Source: Paraburkholderia sprentiae WSM5005
GTDB lineage: Bacteria; Pseudomonadota; Gammaproteobacteria; Burkholderiales; Burkholderiaceae
Reading direction: 5' to 3'
Assembly (NCBI RefSeq): GCF_001865575.2
Contig: NZ_CP017561.2
Span: 186,001-250,000 of the forward strand
Length of the DNA: 64,000 nt
Positions 17,133 through 26,602 of the stretch are shown piece after piece. The position numbers were made by a program, and so were the translations under genes. Position 1 is the first letter of the stretch. Each line of letters begins with the position of its first letter. Under the pieces are notes generated by a model. The model was not told where the DNA came from. It worked only from the letters and a program-made list of their open reading frames with translations, and ran no database searches.

Positions 17133-18098
17133 ATGCAGGCATCAATCCCGGATCGAATCATGGCTTCGAACAAGGCTTCCGCGCCTACCGCAAGCGGTAC
17201 GTCCAGCGACATCCGCCGCGGCGCGGCGGAGATGAGCATCGCGATGCTGATGTCGGGCACGATCGGCTGGCTCGTCGTGTCGTCACAGCAAAGCCCTTTC
17301 AACGTGGTGTTTTTCCGCTGCATCTTCGGTGGCGCGACGCTTGCGCTCGTGTGCGCGGCGCTCGGACTGTTTCGCCGCGAGCTGTTCTCGTGGAAGATGC
17401 TCGGTCTCGCGTTACTCGGCGGCGCGGCGATCGTCATGAACTGGGTGTTGCTATTCGCCGCGTATTCACGCGCGTCGATTTCGATGGCGACGGCCGTCTA
17501 CAACACGCAGCCGTTCATGCTGGTCGGGCTCGGCGCGCTGGTGTTTCGCGAGCGCATCAGCGCCTCGACGATCGTGTGGCTCGTGGTCGCGTTCGTCGGG
17601 CTCGTGTTCGTCGTGAAGGTCGAGCCGGCCGTGCTCGCGGTGCCGGGGCAGTATCTGGCCGGCGTCGCCTACGCGGTCGGTGCGGCGGCGATGTACGCCG
17701 TGTCGTCGATCATCACGAAGCGGCTGAAGGGCACGCCGCCGCATCTGCTCGCGCTGATCCAGGTCTCACTCGGCGTGCTGTTGCTCGCGCCGTTCGTGCG
17801 CTTCGATGCGTTGCCGGCAAGCGGCGCGCAGTGGCTCGAACTGGTCGTGCTCGGCGTCGTCCACACCGGGCTCATGTACGTGCTGCTGTATGGCGCGATT
17901 CAGAAGCTGCCGACGTCGATGACGGGCGCGTTGTCGTTCATCTATCCGGTGGTCGCGATCATTGTCGACCGGCTTGCGTTCGGACAGACGCTCGCATGGA
18001 TTCAGGTGTTCGGCGCCGCGCTGATTCTGCTGGCGGCGGCGGGCGTCAATCTCGGGTGGCGGATCGTGCCGCAGAAAAAGCGCTTACCGTCCACGTGA
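17133..18098 (+). CDS. EamA/DMT-superfamily transporter
   Basis: 321 residues with about 10 membrane helices in two EamA repeats. The first runs about 32-150 (EMSIAMLMSGTIGWLVV, then ASISMATAVYNTQPFMLVGLG with the helix-end acidic FRERIS). The second runs about 165-305 (GQYLAGVAYAVGAAAMYAVSS, then PTSMTGALSFIYPVVAIIVDRLAFGQ). Such proteins export amino acids or other small metabolites from the cytoplasm. The divergent Lrp-type regulator supports an amino-acid-related substrate. A later start at 17160 (MASNKAS) is possible because a -10-like TACACT ends only a few bases before 17133. Confidence 0.88.
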   Translation: MQASIPDRIMASNKASAPTASGTSSDIRRGAAEMSIAMLMSGTIGWLVVSSQQSPFNVVFFRCIFGGATLALVCAALGLFRRELFSWKMLGLALLGGAAIVMNWVLLFAAYSRASISMATAVYNTQPFMLVGLGALVFRERISASTIVWLVVAFVGLVFVVKVEPAVLAVPGQYLAGVAYAVGAAAMYAVSSIITKRLKGTPPHLLALIQVSLGVLLLAPFVRFDALPASGAQWLELVVLGVVHTGLMYVLLYGAIQKLPTSMTGALSFIYPVVAIIVDRLAFGQTLAWIQVFGAALILLAAAGVNLGWRIVPQKKRLPST

Positions 18099-18290
18099 TG
18101 CCGAATCGGAAATTGCTACGGATTCCGGAATAACGCACAAACATTCAAGCGCCTAACGCCGTTTGATGACAGATCATGTATGCATTGGTAAACGTGGCGT
18201 CAAATTGCCGTAGGGAAATCACCGATGCGATGCAAAAACCCGCGCGCGTATCATTGATAGCGACGCTGATCACGTCCAACAGATGTTCCG

Positions 18291-18320
18291 CCGCTCGCTT
18301 CGTCGAGCGGTTTTCTTTTT
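18291..18320 (+). terminator. Rho-independent terminator downstream of the EamA gene
   Basis: CCGCTCG (18291-18297), loop CTTCGT, CGAGCGG (18304-18310) then TTTTCTTTTT. It lies nearly 200 bases after the EamA stop. Either that mRNA has a long 3' tail or a separate small RNA ends here. The 18099-18385 interval is AT-richer than its surroundings and holds no convincing gene. Confidence 0.7.
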
Positions 18321-18385
18321 GGGGGCTCGGTTTTGCGTTCCGGTGCGCTTCTTCGCCGCGCCGGCCGAACCGGTCGCATCGTAGT

Positions 18386-19303
18386 TCAACGCCGCGCAAG
18401 AATACGCGTGCCGTCCACTTCGAGCGGGCCACCGTTCGCCGCGAGCTCCCCGATCATTCCCTTCAGCAACACCGGCCATTCGCCGCGCGGCTTCAGCATC
18501 GACGCGGCCGCGCGCATCGCGGCCGCGTCGTCGAGCATGCGCAGCAGCGCATCCACACTCATCTCGCGGACGTCGAGCAGCTTGAATGCGATCAGCACCT
18601 TCAGGGCGTTCTTTGCGTTGCGCGCGGGATCGGCGCGCAGCCAGGCGAGGCGCGACATCGCGCGTTCGAGCGCCGCGTCGACATGCGTGAACGGCGCGCC
18701 GTGGCCTGGGATGACGACGCGCACGTCGAGCGTCGCGATCAGGTCGAGCACGGCCTGCTGCTCGGCGAAGCCGCTTTCGCCTTGGAGCTCGGGAAATATC
18801 ACGCCAAAGCCATGTTCCCATAGCGCGTCTGCGCTAATCAGCAAGCGTTCGTCCGCGCAATAGAGCATCAATGAATGCGGGTCGTGGCCGGGCGCGCCGA
18901 GCACTTGCCAGTCGAGCGCGCCTAGCCGCAAGTGCGCACCGGGTGCGAGCGTGCCGGTGAAACCGAAGCGCTCGCAGGTTTGACCGGTCGCGCGAAAGCT
19001 AAGGCGCGCTGGGTCCCAGTCGCGCACGGCATCGGCTTCGGGTGAAGGGATCAGCGTGCGGCATGGCCACGTGGCCTGCAACAGCGCGTTGCCGCCGCAA
19101 TGATCCGAATGCAGGTGCGTGTTGACGATCAGATCGAGCGGCCGCGTGCGCAACGCGTTGCGTACCAGCGCGACCGTTTGCGATGCGTGCGTCGCATAGC
19201 CGGTGTCGACGAGCGTCGCGCATGTGTCGTCGACCAGCAGCACGTTGTTCGACGACAGCCAGCCGCGCTCGAAAACCCGGATCGATGCGGGCAGCGCGAT
19301 CAT
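18386..19303 (-). CDS. Metallo-beta-lactamase-fold hydrolase
   Basis: 305 residues from [20 protein letters not shown]. The metal-binding signature THLHSDH (His63, His65, Asp67, His68) is followed by GAPGHDPHSLM, ISADALWEHG and VVIPGHGAPF, covering the usual dinuclear Zn site. A helical C-terminal domain (about 215-305) resembles that of glyoxalase II/RNase-like MBL relatives that act on thioesters or lactones. The start overlaps the MaoC gene stop by 4 bases (ATGA), making it the last gene of the operon mvaB-ybaK-DUF1289-maoC-MBL. A hydrolytic (possibly acyl-thioester) role fits that context but is inference. Confidence 0.87.
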   Translation of the reverse strand: MIALPASIRVFERGWLSSNNVLLVDDTCATLVDTGYATHASQTVALVRNALRTRPLDLIVNTHLHSDHCGGNALLQATWPCRTLIPSPEADAVRDWDPARLSFRATGQTCERFGFTGTLAPGAHLRLGALDWQVLGAPGHDPHSLMLYCADERLLISADALWEHGFGVIFPELQGESGFAEQQAVLDLIATLDVRVVIPGHGAPFTHVDAALERAMSRLAWLRADPARNAKNALKVLIAFKLLDVREMSVDALLRMLDDAAAMRAAASMLKPRGEWPVLLKGMIGELAANGGPLEVDGTRILARR

Positions 19304-19773
19304 GGCGTGGCCGTGCTCGCGTGCGCGTCCGCGGCTGCGTCGGGCTTCGGCATCACGAGGATCGTCGAGGTGCCCGTCAACATCAGTTCGCCGCGCTGAT
19401 TGACCACCGAACCTTCGAGGAAGGTCAGGTCGCCGTTCAAGCTCGGCTTCCAGTGCGCGTCGCGCACGCGCCATGTGATTGTCAGCGTGTCGTGCGCGTG
19501 CACCGCCTTCTTCAGCTTGATATCGAATTCGAGGCCCAGCGGCTGCGCGTAGGTCGAGAAATGCGTGGCGAGCAGCGCCATGAAATACGCGGTGGGTTGC
19601 GTGCCCGACGCGATCAAGCCGCCAAAGCGGCTTTGCGCGGCATACGCTTCATCGTGATGCAGCGGGTTCAGATCCACGACGAGCGTCGCGAACGATTTGA
19701 TCGAATCCACCGACAACTCGAGCGTCGAACTGAATGTCTCACCGGGCGTCACGACGCGCGGCGCGGCGTTCAT
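19300..19773 (-). CDS. MaoC-like hot-dog-fold hydratase/thioesterase
   Basis: 157 residues from [20 protein letters not shown]. It carries the hydratase-2-like motif [19 protein letters not shown] (Asp and His pair about 35-41), followed by [16 protein letters not shown]. This matches R-specific enoyl-CoA hydratase/MaoC proteins acting on acyl-CoA substrates in the cytosol. The start at 19773 overlaps the DUF1289 stop by 4 bases, and its own stop overlaps the MBL start by 4 bases, so translation is coupled on both sides. Association with HMG-CoA lyase at the head of the operon suggests a branched-chain or leucine-type acyl-CoA role, though this is not proven. Confidence 0.85.
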   Translation of the reverse strand: MNAAPRVVTPGETFSSTLELSVDSIKSFATLVVDLNPLHHDEAYAAQSRFGGLIASGTQPTAYFMALLATHFSTYAQPLGLEFDIKLKKAVHAHDTLTITWRVRDAHWKPSLNGDLTFLEGSVVNQRGELMLTGTSTILVMPKPDAAADAHASTATP

Positions 19774-20015
19774 GGCTTGTCCCTCGCCGTCGATGGTGTG
19801 CGCGTCGCCATGAACTCCGCGTGACGCGCTTCGATCGCGTCCCACACCGCGCGCTTCGCGTCGTCGTCGAGCGTCGACCAGCCGGCGATTTCGTCGATCG
19901 TGCGCAGGCATCCTTCACACCAGCCCGTCGATGCATCCATCCTGCACACGCTGATGCACGGCGACGGCACGCCACCGCCGTCGTCGTTGTGATCGTATTC
20001 GTTGCCGCTCGCCAT
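19770..20015 (-). CDS. DUF1289 small cysteine-motif protein
   Basis: 81 residues from [15 protein letters not shown]. It carries [23 protein letters not shown], the four-cysteine signature (CxxxC...CxxC) of DUF1289 proteins, followed by [22 protein letters not shown]. The spacing suggests a small metal (Zn or Fe-S) site. The function is unknown. It is 5 bases downstream of ybaK and overlaps maoC by 4 bases. DUF1289 genes are often seen next to metabolic enzymes as small accessory genes. Confidence 0.88.
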   Translation of the reverse strand: MASGNEYDHNDDGGGVPSPCISVCRMDASTGWCEGCLRTIDEIAGWSTLDDDAKRAVWDAIEARHAEFMATRTPSTARDKP

Positions 20016-20020
20016 CGTAT

Positions 20021-20542
20021 TCAGGCCGGCTCGCGCAACGCGACCTCGACGACCGGCGCGCCCGTCAGCGCGATCAGCTCCTGCGCGGTCAAATTGAACA
20101 CCGCGTGGGGATGACCGGCGGCGGCCCACAGACTCTCCAACTCGAGCAGATCGGCATCGATCAGCGTGACCGGCTCGGTCGCATGACCGACCGGGCACAC
20201 GCCACCGATCGCATAGCCGGTTTTTTCGCGCACGAACTTCGCGTCCGCGCGGCCGATCTCGCCGACCTGCGCGGCCACTTTCTTTTCGTCGACGCGATTC
20301 GCACCGCTCGCGATCACGAGCACCGGCGCGTCGTCTTCGCGGCGCCGGAACAGGATCGACTTCGCGATCTGCGCGACCGAGCAGCCGAGTCCGGCGGCCG
20401 CTTCGGCGGAAGTCTTGCCGGTTTCCGGCAGCATCACGATTCGCCCGGCGTGACCGCGTTCGCGCAGCAGCAGCGCGACGCGGCGTGCCGAGTCGGGCAG
20501 CGCGGCGAGATCGTCGGAGTCGAAGGACGTGAGGTCGTTCAT
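20021..20542 (-). CDS. YbaK/EbsC-family aminoacyl-tRNA deacylase
   Basis: 173 residues from [21 protein letters not shown]. It shows the YbaK/ProX editing-domain landmarks: [23 protein letters not shown], the catalytic-lysine strand around [25 protein letters not shown], and the [12 protein letters not shown] loop. Family members hydrolyse mischarged aminoacyl-tRNAs (Cys- or Ala-tRNAPro) in trans, protecting translation. It sits 34 bases downstream of mvaB and 5 bases upstream of DUF1289 in a five-gene same-strand run. Confidence 0.88.
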   Translation of the reverse strand: MNDLTSFDSDDLAALPDSARRVALLLRERGHAGRIVMLPETGKTSAEAAAGLGCSVAQIAKSILFRRREDDAPVLVIASGANRVDEKKVAAQVGEIGRADAKFVREKTGYAIGGVCPVGHATEPVTLIDADLLELESLWAAAGHPHAVFNLTAQELIALTGAPVVEVALREPA

Positions 20543-20576
20543 CGTTTGGGACCCTGAATGAAAATGGATGCTGTGG

Positions 20577-21503
20577 TTATACGCAGGTGTTCGCTTCGCT
20601 GCGCGCCTTCGCGAGCAGCGCTTTGCCGGCGCGTGACACGTTGGGCCGGCCGATCGCATTCGACATGAAGTCGCCGATTTCGACCACTTGCGCGAGGTCG
20701 ATGCCAGTCTCGATGCCGAGGCCGTTCATCAGGTACAGCACGTCTTCGGTCGCGACGTTGCCGGTCGCGCCCTTCGCATACGGACAGCCGCCGAGCCCCG
20801 CGACCGATGCATGAAAGATCTCGACGCCTTCGAGCAGCGCCGCATAGATGTTGGCAAGCGCCTGGCCATAGGTATCGTGAAAGTGCCCCGACAGGTGCTC
20901 GCGCGGAAACACCTGGGCCACCGCCTCGAATACTTCGCGGGTGCGCCTGGGTGTGCCGACGCCGATCGTGTCGGCGATATCGATCTCGTCGCAGCCGAGC
21001 GCCGCGAAGCGCTTGACGACGTCGACGACCGACGCGACCGGCACCTCGCCCTGATACGGACAGCCGAGCGCGCACGACACGCTGCCGCGAATACGCAGCT
21101 GATGTTCTTTCGCCGCTGCGGCAACCGGCGCGAAGCGCTCGATGCTCTGCGCGATGCTGCAGTTGATGTTCTTCTGCGAGAACGCCTCGCTCGCCGCGCC
21201 GAAGATCACGATCTCGTCGGCGTGGGCGGCGAGCGCGCCTTCGAAGCCGCGCAGGTTCGGCGTCAGTACCGAGTAGATCGTACCCGCGCGACGCTCAATG
21301 CCGGCCATCACGTCGGCGCCGTCGGCCATCTGCGGGACCCATTTGGGCGAGACGAACGATGCCGCTTCGACGTTGCGCAAGCCCGCCGCCGATAGTCGGT
21401 TGATCAGCTCGATCTTGGTCGCGGTCGGCACGAATTCCTTCTCGTTCTGCAGCCCGTCGCGCGGACCCACTTCGACGATTTTCACTTGCTTCGGTAAGGC
21501 CAT
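20577..21503 (-). CDS. mvaB: Hydroxymethylglutaryl-CoA lyase
   Basis: 308 residues. It is an HMG-CoA lyase TIM barrel: VGPRDGLQNE at the N-terminus (catalytic Arg and metal Asp), SFVSPKWVPQMAD, the GHFHDTYGQAL metal-binding histidines, and the active-site signature SVAGLGGCPYAKGATGN with the catalytic cysteine. It cleaves HMG-CoA to acetoacetate and acetyl-CoA, the last step of leucine/isovalerate degradation. It is the first gene of the operon with ybaK, DUF1289, maoC and the MBL hydrolase. The remaining liu genes are not in this window. Confidence 0.95.
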   Translation of the reverse strand: MALPKQVKIVEVGPRDGLQNEKEFVPTATKIELINRLSAAGLRNVEAASFVSPKWVPQMADGADVMAGIERRAGTIYSVLTPNLRGFEGALAAHADEIVIFGAASEAFSQKNINCSIAQSIERFAPVAAAAKEHQLRIRGSVSCALGCPYQGEVPVASVVDVVKRFAALGCDEIDIADTIGVGTPRRTREVFEAVAQVFPREHLSGHFHDTYGQALANIYAALLEGVEIFHASVAGLGGCPYAKGATGNVATEDVLYLMNGLGIETGIDLAQVVEIGDFMSNAIGRPNVSRAGKALLAKARSEANTCV

Positions 21504-21616
21504 GATGTGTCTCCGATCCGATGCGGTTTATCGCTGTCCCATCGAGAATGGGGGCTGCCGCGTTGCGGCAATTCAATTCAGCCCGCGCGCCTGCGACGCG
21601 CGCGAGCGGTTTTCCC

Positions 21617-22558
21617 TCAGTAGCCGCGCGCCAGCTGCACTGCGCCGCTCACCTGCTCACCGCGCATCATCGCGCCGATCTTGTCCGCAACCTGCGCGAC
21701 GCTGTCCTCGCGCAACGTCAGCGCCGACGTGTGCGGCGTGATCGTGATGCGCGGCTCGCGCCAGAACGGATGATCGGCGGGCAGCGGTTCCTCGCGGAAC
21801 ACGTCGAGCGTCGCGGCGGCGAGCTGGCCGCTCGCGAGCGCAGCGAGCAGGTCCGCTTCGACCAGATGCGCGCCGCGCGCGACGTTGATCAGATAGGCGC
21901 CGCGCGCGAGCTTCGCGAAGGTTTGCGCGTTGAGCACGCTTTCCGTGTCGGGCGTATGCGGCAGCAGATTGACGAGCACCTTCAGGCCGTCGAGGAAACG
22001 ATCGAACTGCGCGTTGCCGGCGAACGTCGCGATGCCGTCGATCTGCTTGGCCCCGCGGCTATAGCCGCGCACCGGCAGGCCGAACGAAGCGAGCGTTTGC
22101 GCGACCTGCGTGCCGAGCACGCCGAGGCCGAGCACGCCCACCGTGAAACTTGCGCGCGGATGCGGCTCGAGCACTTTCCAGCGGCGCTCACCTTGCAGCA
22201 TCTGGTATTCGTCGAAGCGGCGCAGATAGCGCAGCACCGCATGCGTCACGTACTCGGCCATCTGCGCGCCCATGCCGGTGTCTTCGAGGCGGATCAGCGG
22301 CACCTCGGGCGGCAACGTGCCCGGGTGCGCGCGTTCGAGCGCGAGAATCGCATCGACGCCCGCGCCGAGATTGAAGATCGCGCGCAGCGTATTGCGGCCG
22401 GCCAGCATCTCGCGCGGCGGACGCCAGACCACCGCGAAATCGGCCGGCGCGGTGTCGCCGGGCTGCCATTCGCGCAGTTCGGCCGCGGGCAACGCGCGCG
22501 CGAAGTCGTGGAGCCACCCGGCGGCTTCGGTGTGCGGTGCGTAGAAGAGTATTTTCAT
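21617..22558 (-). CDS. ghrA: Glyoxylate/hydroxypyruvate reductase A
   Basis: 313 residues, matching GhrA length (about 312). It is a D-2-hydroxyacid dehydrogenase with Rossmann motif VGVLGLGVLGTQVAQ. The catalytic triad is visible as the Arg in LINVARGAHLVE, the Glu in DVFREEPLP and the His in ITPHTSALT. It reduces glyoxylate and hydroxypyruvate with NADPH in the cytosol. This is relevant here because the same window encodes AceK, the switch for the glyoxylate bypass. It lies 113 bases upstream of mvaB on the same strand, probably under its own promoter. Confidence 0.92.
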   Translation of the reverse strand: MKILFYAPHTEAAGWLHDFARALPAAELREWQPGDTAPADFAVVWRPPREMLAGRNTLRAIFNLGAGVDAILALERAHPGTLPPEVPLIRLEDTGMGAQMAEYVTHAVLRYLRRFDEYQMLQGERRWKVLEPHPRASFTVGVLGLGVLGTQVAQTLASFGLPVRGYSRGAKQIDGIATFAGNAQFDRFLDGLKVLVNLLPHTPDTESVLNAQTFAKLARGAYLINVARGAHLVEADLLAALASGQLAAATLDVFREEPLPADHPFWREPRITITPHTSALTLREDSVAQVADKIGAMMRGEQVSGAVQLARGY

Positions 22559-22873
22559 GCGGTCCGGAATGCTTTGGCGTCGATATGAGCATGCGCGGGG
22601 CGGACCCGGAGCGCGTCACGGCAATGGGGCGACGCGTTTGACATCGGGTCTCCTCCCGTTACGAATAGGCTTCATTCTACTTTTTCGACGCCGATCGCGC
22701 GCATTCGTGCACGGACGTGCGCTTTGAGATGCATGCCGTCGTGGGCGTCGGGCTCGCGCGTACCGGCCGCGCTGTTTGTTGGCCCGATAACGAAAGCATA
22801 AAAACTTGGTTCATCGACGCGCCGTTGAGCGGGACAATGAATGCCCGGATTCCCTGCGCAGCGAGGCACGCCC
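22559..22873. other. Intergenic region between divergent ghrA and the RBBP9-like hydrolase
   Basis: 315 bases holding the two divergent promoters. No strong inverted repeat or RNA gene was recognised. Short open frames in it have no motif. Confidence 0.5.
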
Positions 22874-23476
22874 ATGCTTTCATGCACCCGATCGAGCTGG
22901 CCGCCGCGGCTCGTCACCGTTCCCGGCCTGCACGGCAGCGAAGGCGCGCATTGGCAAACATGGCTGGAGCGGCAGTTCGCACGCTCGTTGCGCGTCGACC
23001 AGGCCAATTGGGACGCGCCCGATCTCGCGCTATGGGCGAAGTCGTTGCGCGATCTGCTCGCGCGTGAACGCGGTCCGTTCGTGCTGGCCGCGCATAGCTT
23101 CGGCTGCCTCGCGACCGCGCATGCGTTGCAGCAAGGCGCGCTCGCCAGCGACGTGGTGGGCGTGCTGTTCGTTGCGCCCGCGAGTCCGCGCAAGTTCGAA
23201 TTCGCGGGACCGTTCGACGCGCGACGGCTGGGCGTGCCGTCGATCCTGATCGGCAGCGAAACCGATCCGTGGATGACGCTCGCCGACGCGCGCGATCTCG
23301 CGCAGCGCTTCGGCAGCGCGTTCATCAATCTCGGCGACGCGGGGCATATCAATACGGCGGCGGGATTCGGGCCGTGGCCGCGCGCGAAGTACTTCGTCGA
23401 TACGCTCGTGCATTGCGCGGCGCCGCTGCGCTTTGGGGAAGAGGCCATCGAAACCCCGAAGCATGCGCTCGTGTGA
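22874..23476 (+). CDS. RBBP9/YdeN-type serine hydrolase
   Basis: 200 residues from MLSCTRSSWPPRLVTVPGLH (an in-frame ATG 33 bases upstream is possible). The family markers are present: oxyanion segment VPGLHGSEGAHWQTWLE, nucleophile elbow AAHSFGC (Ser75), acid loop IGSETDPWM and the terminal GDAGHINTAAGFGPWP with the catalytic histidine. RBBP9-like enzymes are small cytosolic serine hydrolases. Their natural substrates are poorly known, although human RBBP9 shows aminopeptidase-like activity. It is convergent with the biotin operon end. Confidence 0.87.
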   Translation: MLSCTRSSWPPRLVTVPGLHGSEGAHWQTWLERQFARSLRVDQANWDAPDLALWAKSLRDLLARERGPFVLAAHSFGCLATAHALQQGALASDVVGVLFVAPASPRKFEFAGPFDARRLGVPSILIGSETDPWMTLADARDLAQRFGSAFINLGDAGHINTAAGFGPWPRAKYFVDTLVHCAAPLRFGEEAIETPKHALV

Positions 23477-23529
23477 GCACTTTCGGGGCGCCTGGCGCAT
23501 GCGGGCTGGCGGCTCAGCGCTTCCGCGAC

Positions 23530-24630
23530 TCAATTCGCCACGCCATGATCCTCATGCCCATGAGCACACCCATGCTCGCACCCACTCTGATCGACCGGCA
23601 TCTGCTGCGCCGCTTCAGCGCGAATCCCCAGACGCGCGAGCAGCTTGCGATCCGCTTCCGCCTGCGGGTTGCTCGTGGTCAACAACTGATCGCCGTAGAA
23701 AATCGAATTCGCGCCTGCGAGGAAGCACATCGCCTGCAATGCCTCGTCCATTTGCTCGCGGCCGGCGGATAGACGCACCATGGCGCGCGGCATCGTGATG
23801 CGCGCGATCGCGATCGTGCGCACGAATTCGAACGGATCGATCGCTTCGGTGCCTGTCAGCGGCGTGCCTTGCACCTGCACCAGATTGTTGATCGGCACCG
23901 ATTCCGGATACGGCTCCATGTTCGCGAGCTGCGCGATCAGCCCCGCGCGTTCGCGGCGCGATTCGCCCATGCCCACGATGCCGCCGCAGCACACGTTGAT
24001 ACCCGCGTCGCGCACGCGCTCGAGCGTGTCGAGCCGATCCTGGTAGGTGCGCGTCGAAATAATCTGGCCGTAGAACTCCGGCGACGTATCGAGATTGTGG
24101 TTGTAGTAGTCGAGGCCCGCATCGCGCAGCGCGTGCGCCTGGTGCGTTTCGAGCATGCCGAGCGTCACGCAGGTTTCGAGGCCCATCGCCTTCACGCCGC
24201 GGATCATGTCCTTGATCGGCTCCAGGTGGCGGTCTTTCGGATTGCGCCACGCGGCGCCCATGCAGAAGCGCGTCGCGCCGTTCTGTTTGGCGACCTGCGC
24301 GGCGGCGAGCACGTCGTCGACGGCCATCAGCTTGTCGGCCGCGAGGCCGGTGTCGTGATGCACCGATTGCGGACAATACGCGCAATCTTCTTCGCAGCCA
24401 CCCGTCTTGATCGACAGCAGCGTCGACAGTTGCACCGCATTCGCGTCGAAATGCTCGCGATGCGTTTGCTGCGCGCGAAACAGCAAGTCGTTGAACGGCA
24501 GTTCGTACAGCGCGACGATATCGGCGACGCGCCAGCGCGCGAGCGGCTTCGCTTCAGTGGCGGCTGCGGTCGGATTGCTGTTGGCGGCGCTCGCTTCGGC
24601 GGTGCCCGCTGCGATATTCAGTTGTGTCAT
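23530..24630 (-). CDS. bioB: Biotin synthase
   Basis: 366 residues from [10 protein letters not shown]. It is a radical-SAM enzyme with cluster motif CEEDCAYC (Cys79, Cys83, Cys86). The conserved SAM- and [2Fe-2S]-binding segments [43 protein letters not shown] and [13 protein letters not shown] are all present. It inserts sulfur into dethiobiotin, the last step of biotin synthesis. A histidine-rich C-terminal tail ([13 protein letters not shown]) is an unusual add-on that could bind metal. It is the last gene of the operon bioA-bioF-bioD-bioB, 50 bases after bioD. Confidence 0.97.
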   Translation of the reverse strand: MTQLNIAAGTAEASAANSNPTAAATEAKPLARWRVADIVALYELPFNDLLFRAQQTHREHFDANAVQLSTLLSIKTGGCEEDCAYCPQSVHHDTGLAADKLMAVDDVLAAAQVAKQNGATRFCMGAAWRNPKDRHLEPIKDMIRGVKAMGLETCVTLGMLETHQAHALRDAGLDYYNHNLDTSPEFYGQIISTRTYQDRLDTLERVRDAGINVCCGGIVGMGESRRERAGLIAQLANMEPYPESVPINNLVQVQGTPLTGTEAIDPFEFVRTIAIARITMPRAMVRLSAGREQMDEALQAMCFLAGANSIFYGDQLLTTSNPQAEADRKLLARLGIRAEAAQQMPVDQSGCEHGCAHGHEDHGVAN

Positions 24631-24680
24631 GTGATCGATCCTCGTAAACGGATGAAATAGTTCGGCGCTGCGCAGCAGCG

Positions 24681-25421
24681 CTATGCCGCGCGCAAGTGGC
24701 GCAGCGTTTGCAAAAGCCGTCGAATGTCGAGCTGTTGCGCCGCAAGCTCCGGCGACAGCGGGCTGGTGTACGGCACGACGCCGAGCAACGGCGCGTCGTA
24801 AGCGTGAGCGAGATGCGCACGAATCGAGGCGATGTTTTCGTCGGGGAAAGTCATCTCCGGGTCGATGCGATTCGCGACCCAGCCCGCGAGCGTGAGACCG
24901 CGCGCGGCGATCGCTTCGGCAGTCAGCAGCGCATGGCTGATGCAGCCGAGCCGCATGCCGACCACCAGCACGACCGGTAGCTCGAGCGCGACGGCGAGGT
25001 CGGCGGTGTCCTGCGTCGCGGTCAAGGGCACGCGAAAACCGCCGACACCTTCGACCACGACAACCTCGGCAAGCTTCAGCGCCTGGCGGTGGCACGCAAC
25101 GATGCGCTCGAGATCGAACGAGACGTTTTCCAGCGCGGCCGCGATGTGCGGCGCGGCCGGTTCCTTTAGCAGATACGGCGTGCGCATAGCAGGCGGCAGC
25201 AGCACGCTCGATGCGGCGTCGAGTTGATCCGCGTCCTCGTTGTGCAGCACGCCGTTCACTTCGAACGCGCCCGCCGCGATCGGCTTCATCGCGGCCGCCT
25301 GCAGACCTTCGCGCACGAAGCCGCGTAATAGCGCCGACGACACGAACGTCTTGCCGATTTCCGTATCGGTGCCGGTGACGAACAGCGACAGCGTGCCGTC
25401 ATCGTTATTCAGGTTGCTCAT
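24681..25421 (-). CDS. bioD: Dethiobiotin synthetase
   Basis: 246 residues. The P-loop [12 protein letters not shown] (15-25 region, Lys24) and the GVGGFRVPL phosphate/carboxylate segment mark BioD. The [16 protein letters not shown] and [12 protein letters not shown] strands are also typical. It carboxylates diaminopelargonic acid using ATP and CO2. Its start codon overlaps the bioF stop by 4 bases (ATGA), giving coupled translation. Confidence 0.96.
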   Translation of the reverse strand: MSNLNNDDGTLSLFVTGTDTEIGKTFVSSALLRGFVREGLQAAAMKPIAAGAFEVNGVLHNEDADQLDAASSVLLPPAMRTPYLLKEPAAPHIAAALENVSFDLERIVACHRQALKLAEVVVVEGVGGFRVPLTATQDTADLAVALELPVVLVVGMRLGCISHALLTAEAIAARGLTLAGWVANRIDPEMTFPDENIASIRAHLAHAYDAPLLGVVPYTSPLSPELAAQQLDIRRLLQTLRHLRAA

Positions 25422-26602
25422 GCCGCGCGCGCTCCAACCTGTTGCAGGCCGGCTTCGAGCCGGTCGAGATCCGCGTGCGAGTGCGCGGCCGACAGCGAAA
25501 TGCGCAGGCGCGACGTGCCGGTCGGCACGGTCGGCGGACGGATGGCGGGCACCCACAACCCTGCGCGGTCGAGCGACGCGGCGATCTCGAGCGTCGCATC
25601 GTTCGCGCCGATGATCAGCGGCTGAACGGCCGTATGCGAATCGACGGGCAGCCACGGCGTCGCTTGCAGCATCGCGCGCGTGCGTTCGATCAGCTGCTGG
25701 AGATGCGCGCGGCGCGCATCCCCTTCCTCGCCACCGATGATGCGCAGACTCGCCGACACCGCATGCGCGGCCGCCGGCACCGACGCCGTCGTGAAGATAT
25801 ACGGACGCGCGCGCTGCACGAGCCATTCGATCACGGTCGCATGCGCGGCGACGAACGCGCCGGAGACACCCGCCGCCTTGCCGAGCGTGCCGATCGAGAT
25901 CAGATGCGGCGAGCGCAGCGCGGCTTGCGCGATCGCGCCGCGGCCTTGCGGGCCGAGCACGCCGAAGCCGTGCGCATCGTCGACGATCAGCCATGCGCCG
26001 TGCCGCTGCGCGAGCTCGAGCAGACGCGGCAGCGGCGCGATGTCGCCGTCCATGCTGAACACCGTGTCGGACACGATCACCTTGACGTCCGCCTCCGACG
26101 CTTCGAGCATCGCGCTCAATGCATCCATGTCGCAGTGCGGATAGATCTGCACGTCCGCGCGCGACAGCCGCGCGCCGTCGATCAGCGAAGCGTGATTGAG
26201 CGCATCGGAGAACAGCGTCGTGCCGCGGCCCGCGAGTGCGGTCAGCGTCGCGAGATTCGCCATATAGCCGGTGCTGAAATACAGCGCGCGGGCGTTGTCG
26301 ACGAAGCCGCCGGCAAATTCGGCGAGATCGTCTTCGAGTTGCGCATGCGCGCGCGAATGACCGCCGAGCAGATGCGAGCCGCCGCTGCCCGCGCCGTACA
26401 GGCGCGCGCCTTCAGCGATCGCGTCGATCAATTGTGGATGCGCGGCGAGGCCCAGATAGTCGTTGCTGGCGAAGCCGATGATGTCGCGGCCGTCGACGCG
26501 CATGTGCGCGGCGCACGGCGTATCCGCGGTGCGGCGGCGGCGGCGCAGACCGCGGGCGTCGAGTTCCTTGAGCGCTTCGGCGAGCGTGTCGAGCAGATGC
26601 AT
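25418..26602 (-). CDS. bioF: 8-amino-7-oxononanoate synthase
   Basis: 394 residues. This is an alpha-oxoamine synthase with PLP lysine 242 in [10 protein letters not shown], substrate loop [15 protein letters not shown], and cofactor aspartate/histidine in [13 protein letters not shown]. It condenses pimeloyl-ACP/CoA with alanine. The start overlaps the bioA stop by one base (TGATG) and its stop overlaps the bioD start by 4 bases, both signs of tight translational coupling in the biotin operon. Confidence 0.97.
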   Translation of the reverse strand: MHLLDTLAEALKELDARGLRRRRRTADTPCAAHMRVDGRDIIGFASNDYLGLAAHPQLIDAIAEGARLYGAGSGGSHLLGGHSRAHAQLEDDLAEFAGGFVDNARALYFSTGYMANLATLTALAGRGTTLFSDALNHASLIDGARLSRADVQIYPHCDMDALSAMLEASEADVKVIVSDTVFSMDGDIAPLPRLLELAQRHGAWLIVDDAHGFGVLGPQGRGAIAQAALRSPHLISIGTLGKAAGVSGAFVAAHATVIEWLVQRARPYIFTTASVPAAAHAVSASLRIIGGEEGDARRAHLQQLIERTRAMLQATPWLPVDSHTAVQPLIIGANDATLEIAASLDRAGLWVPAIRPPTVPTGTSRLRISLSAAHSHADLDRLEAGLQQVGARAA

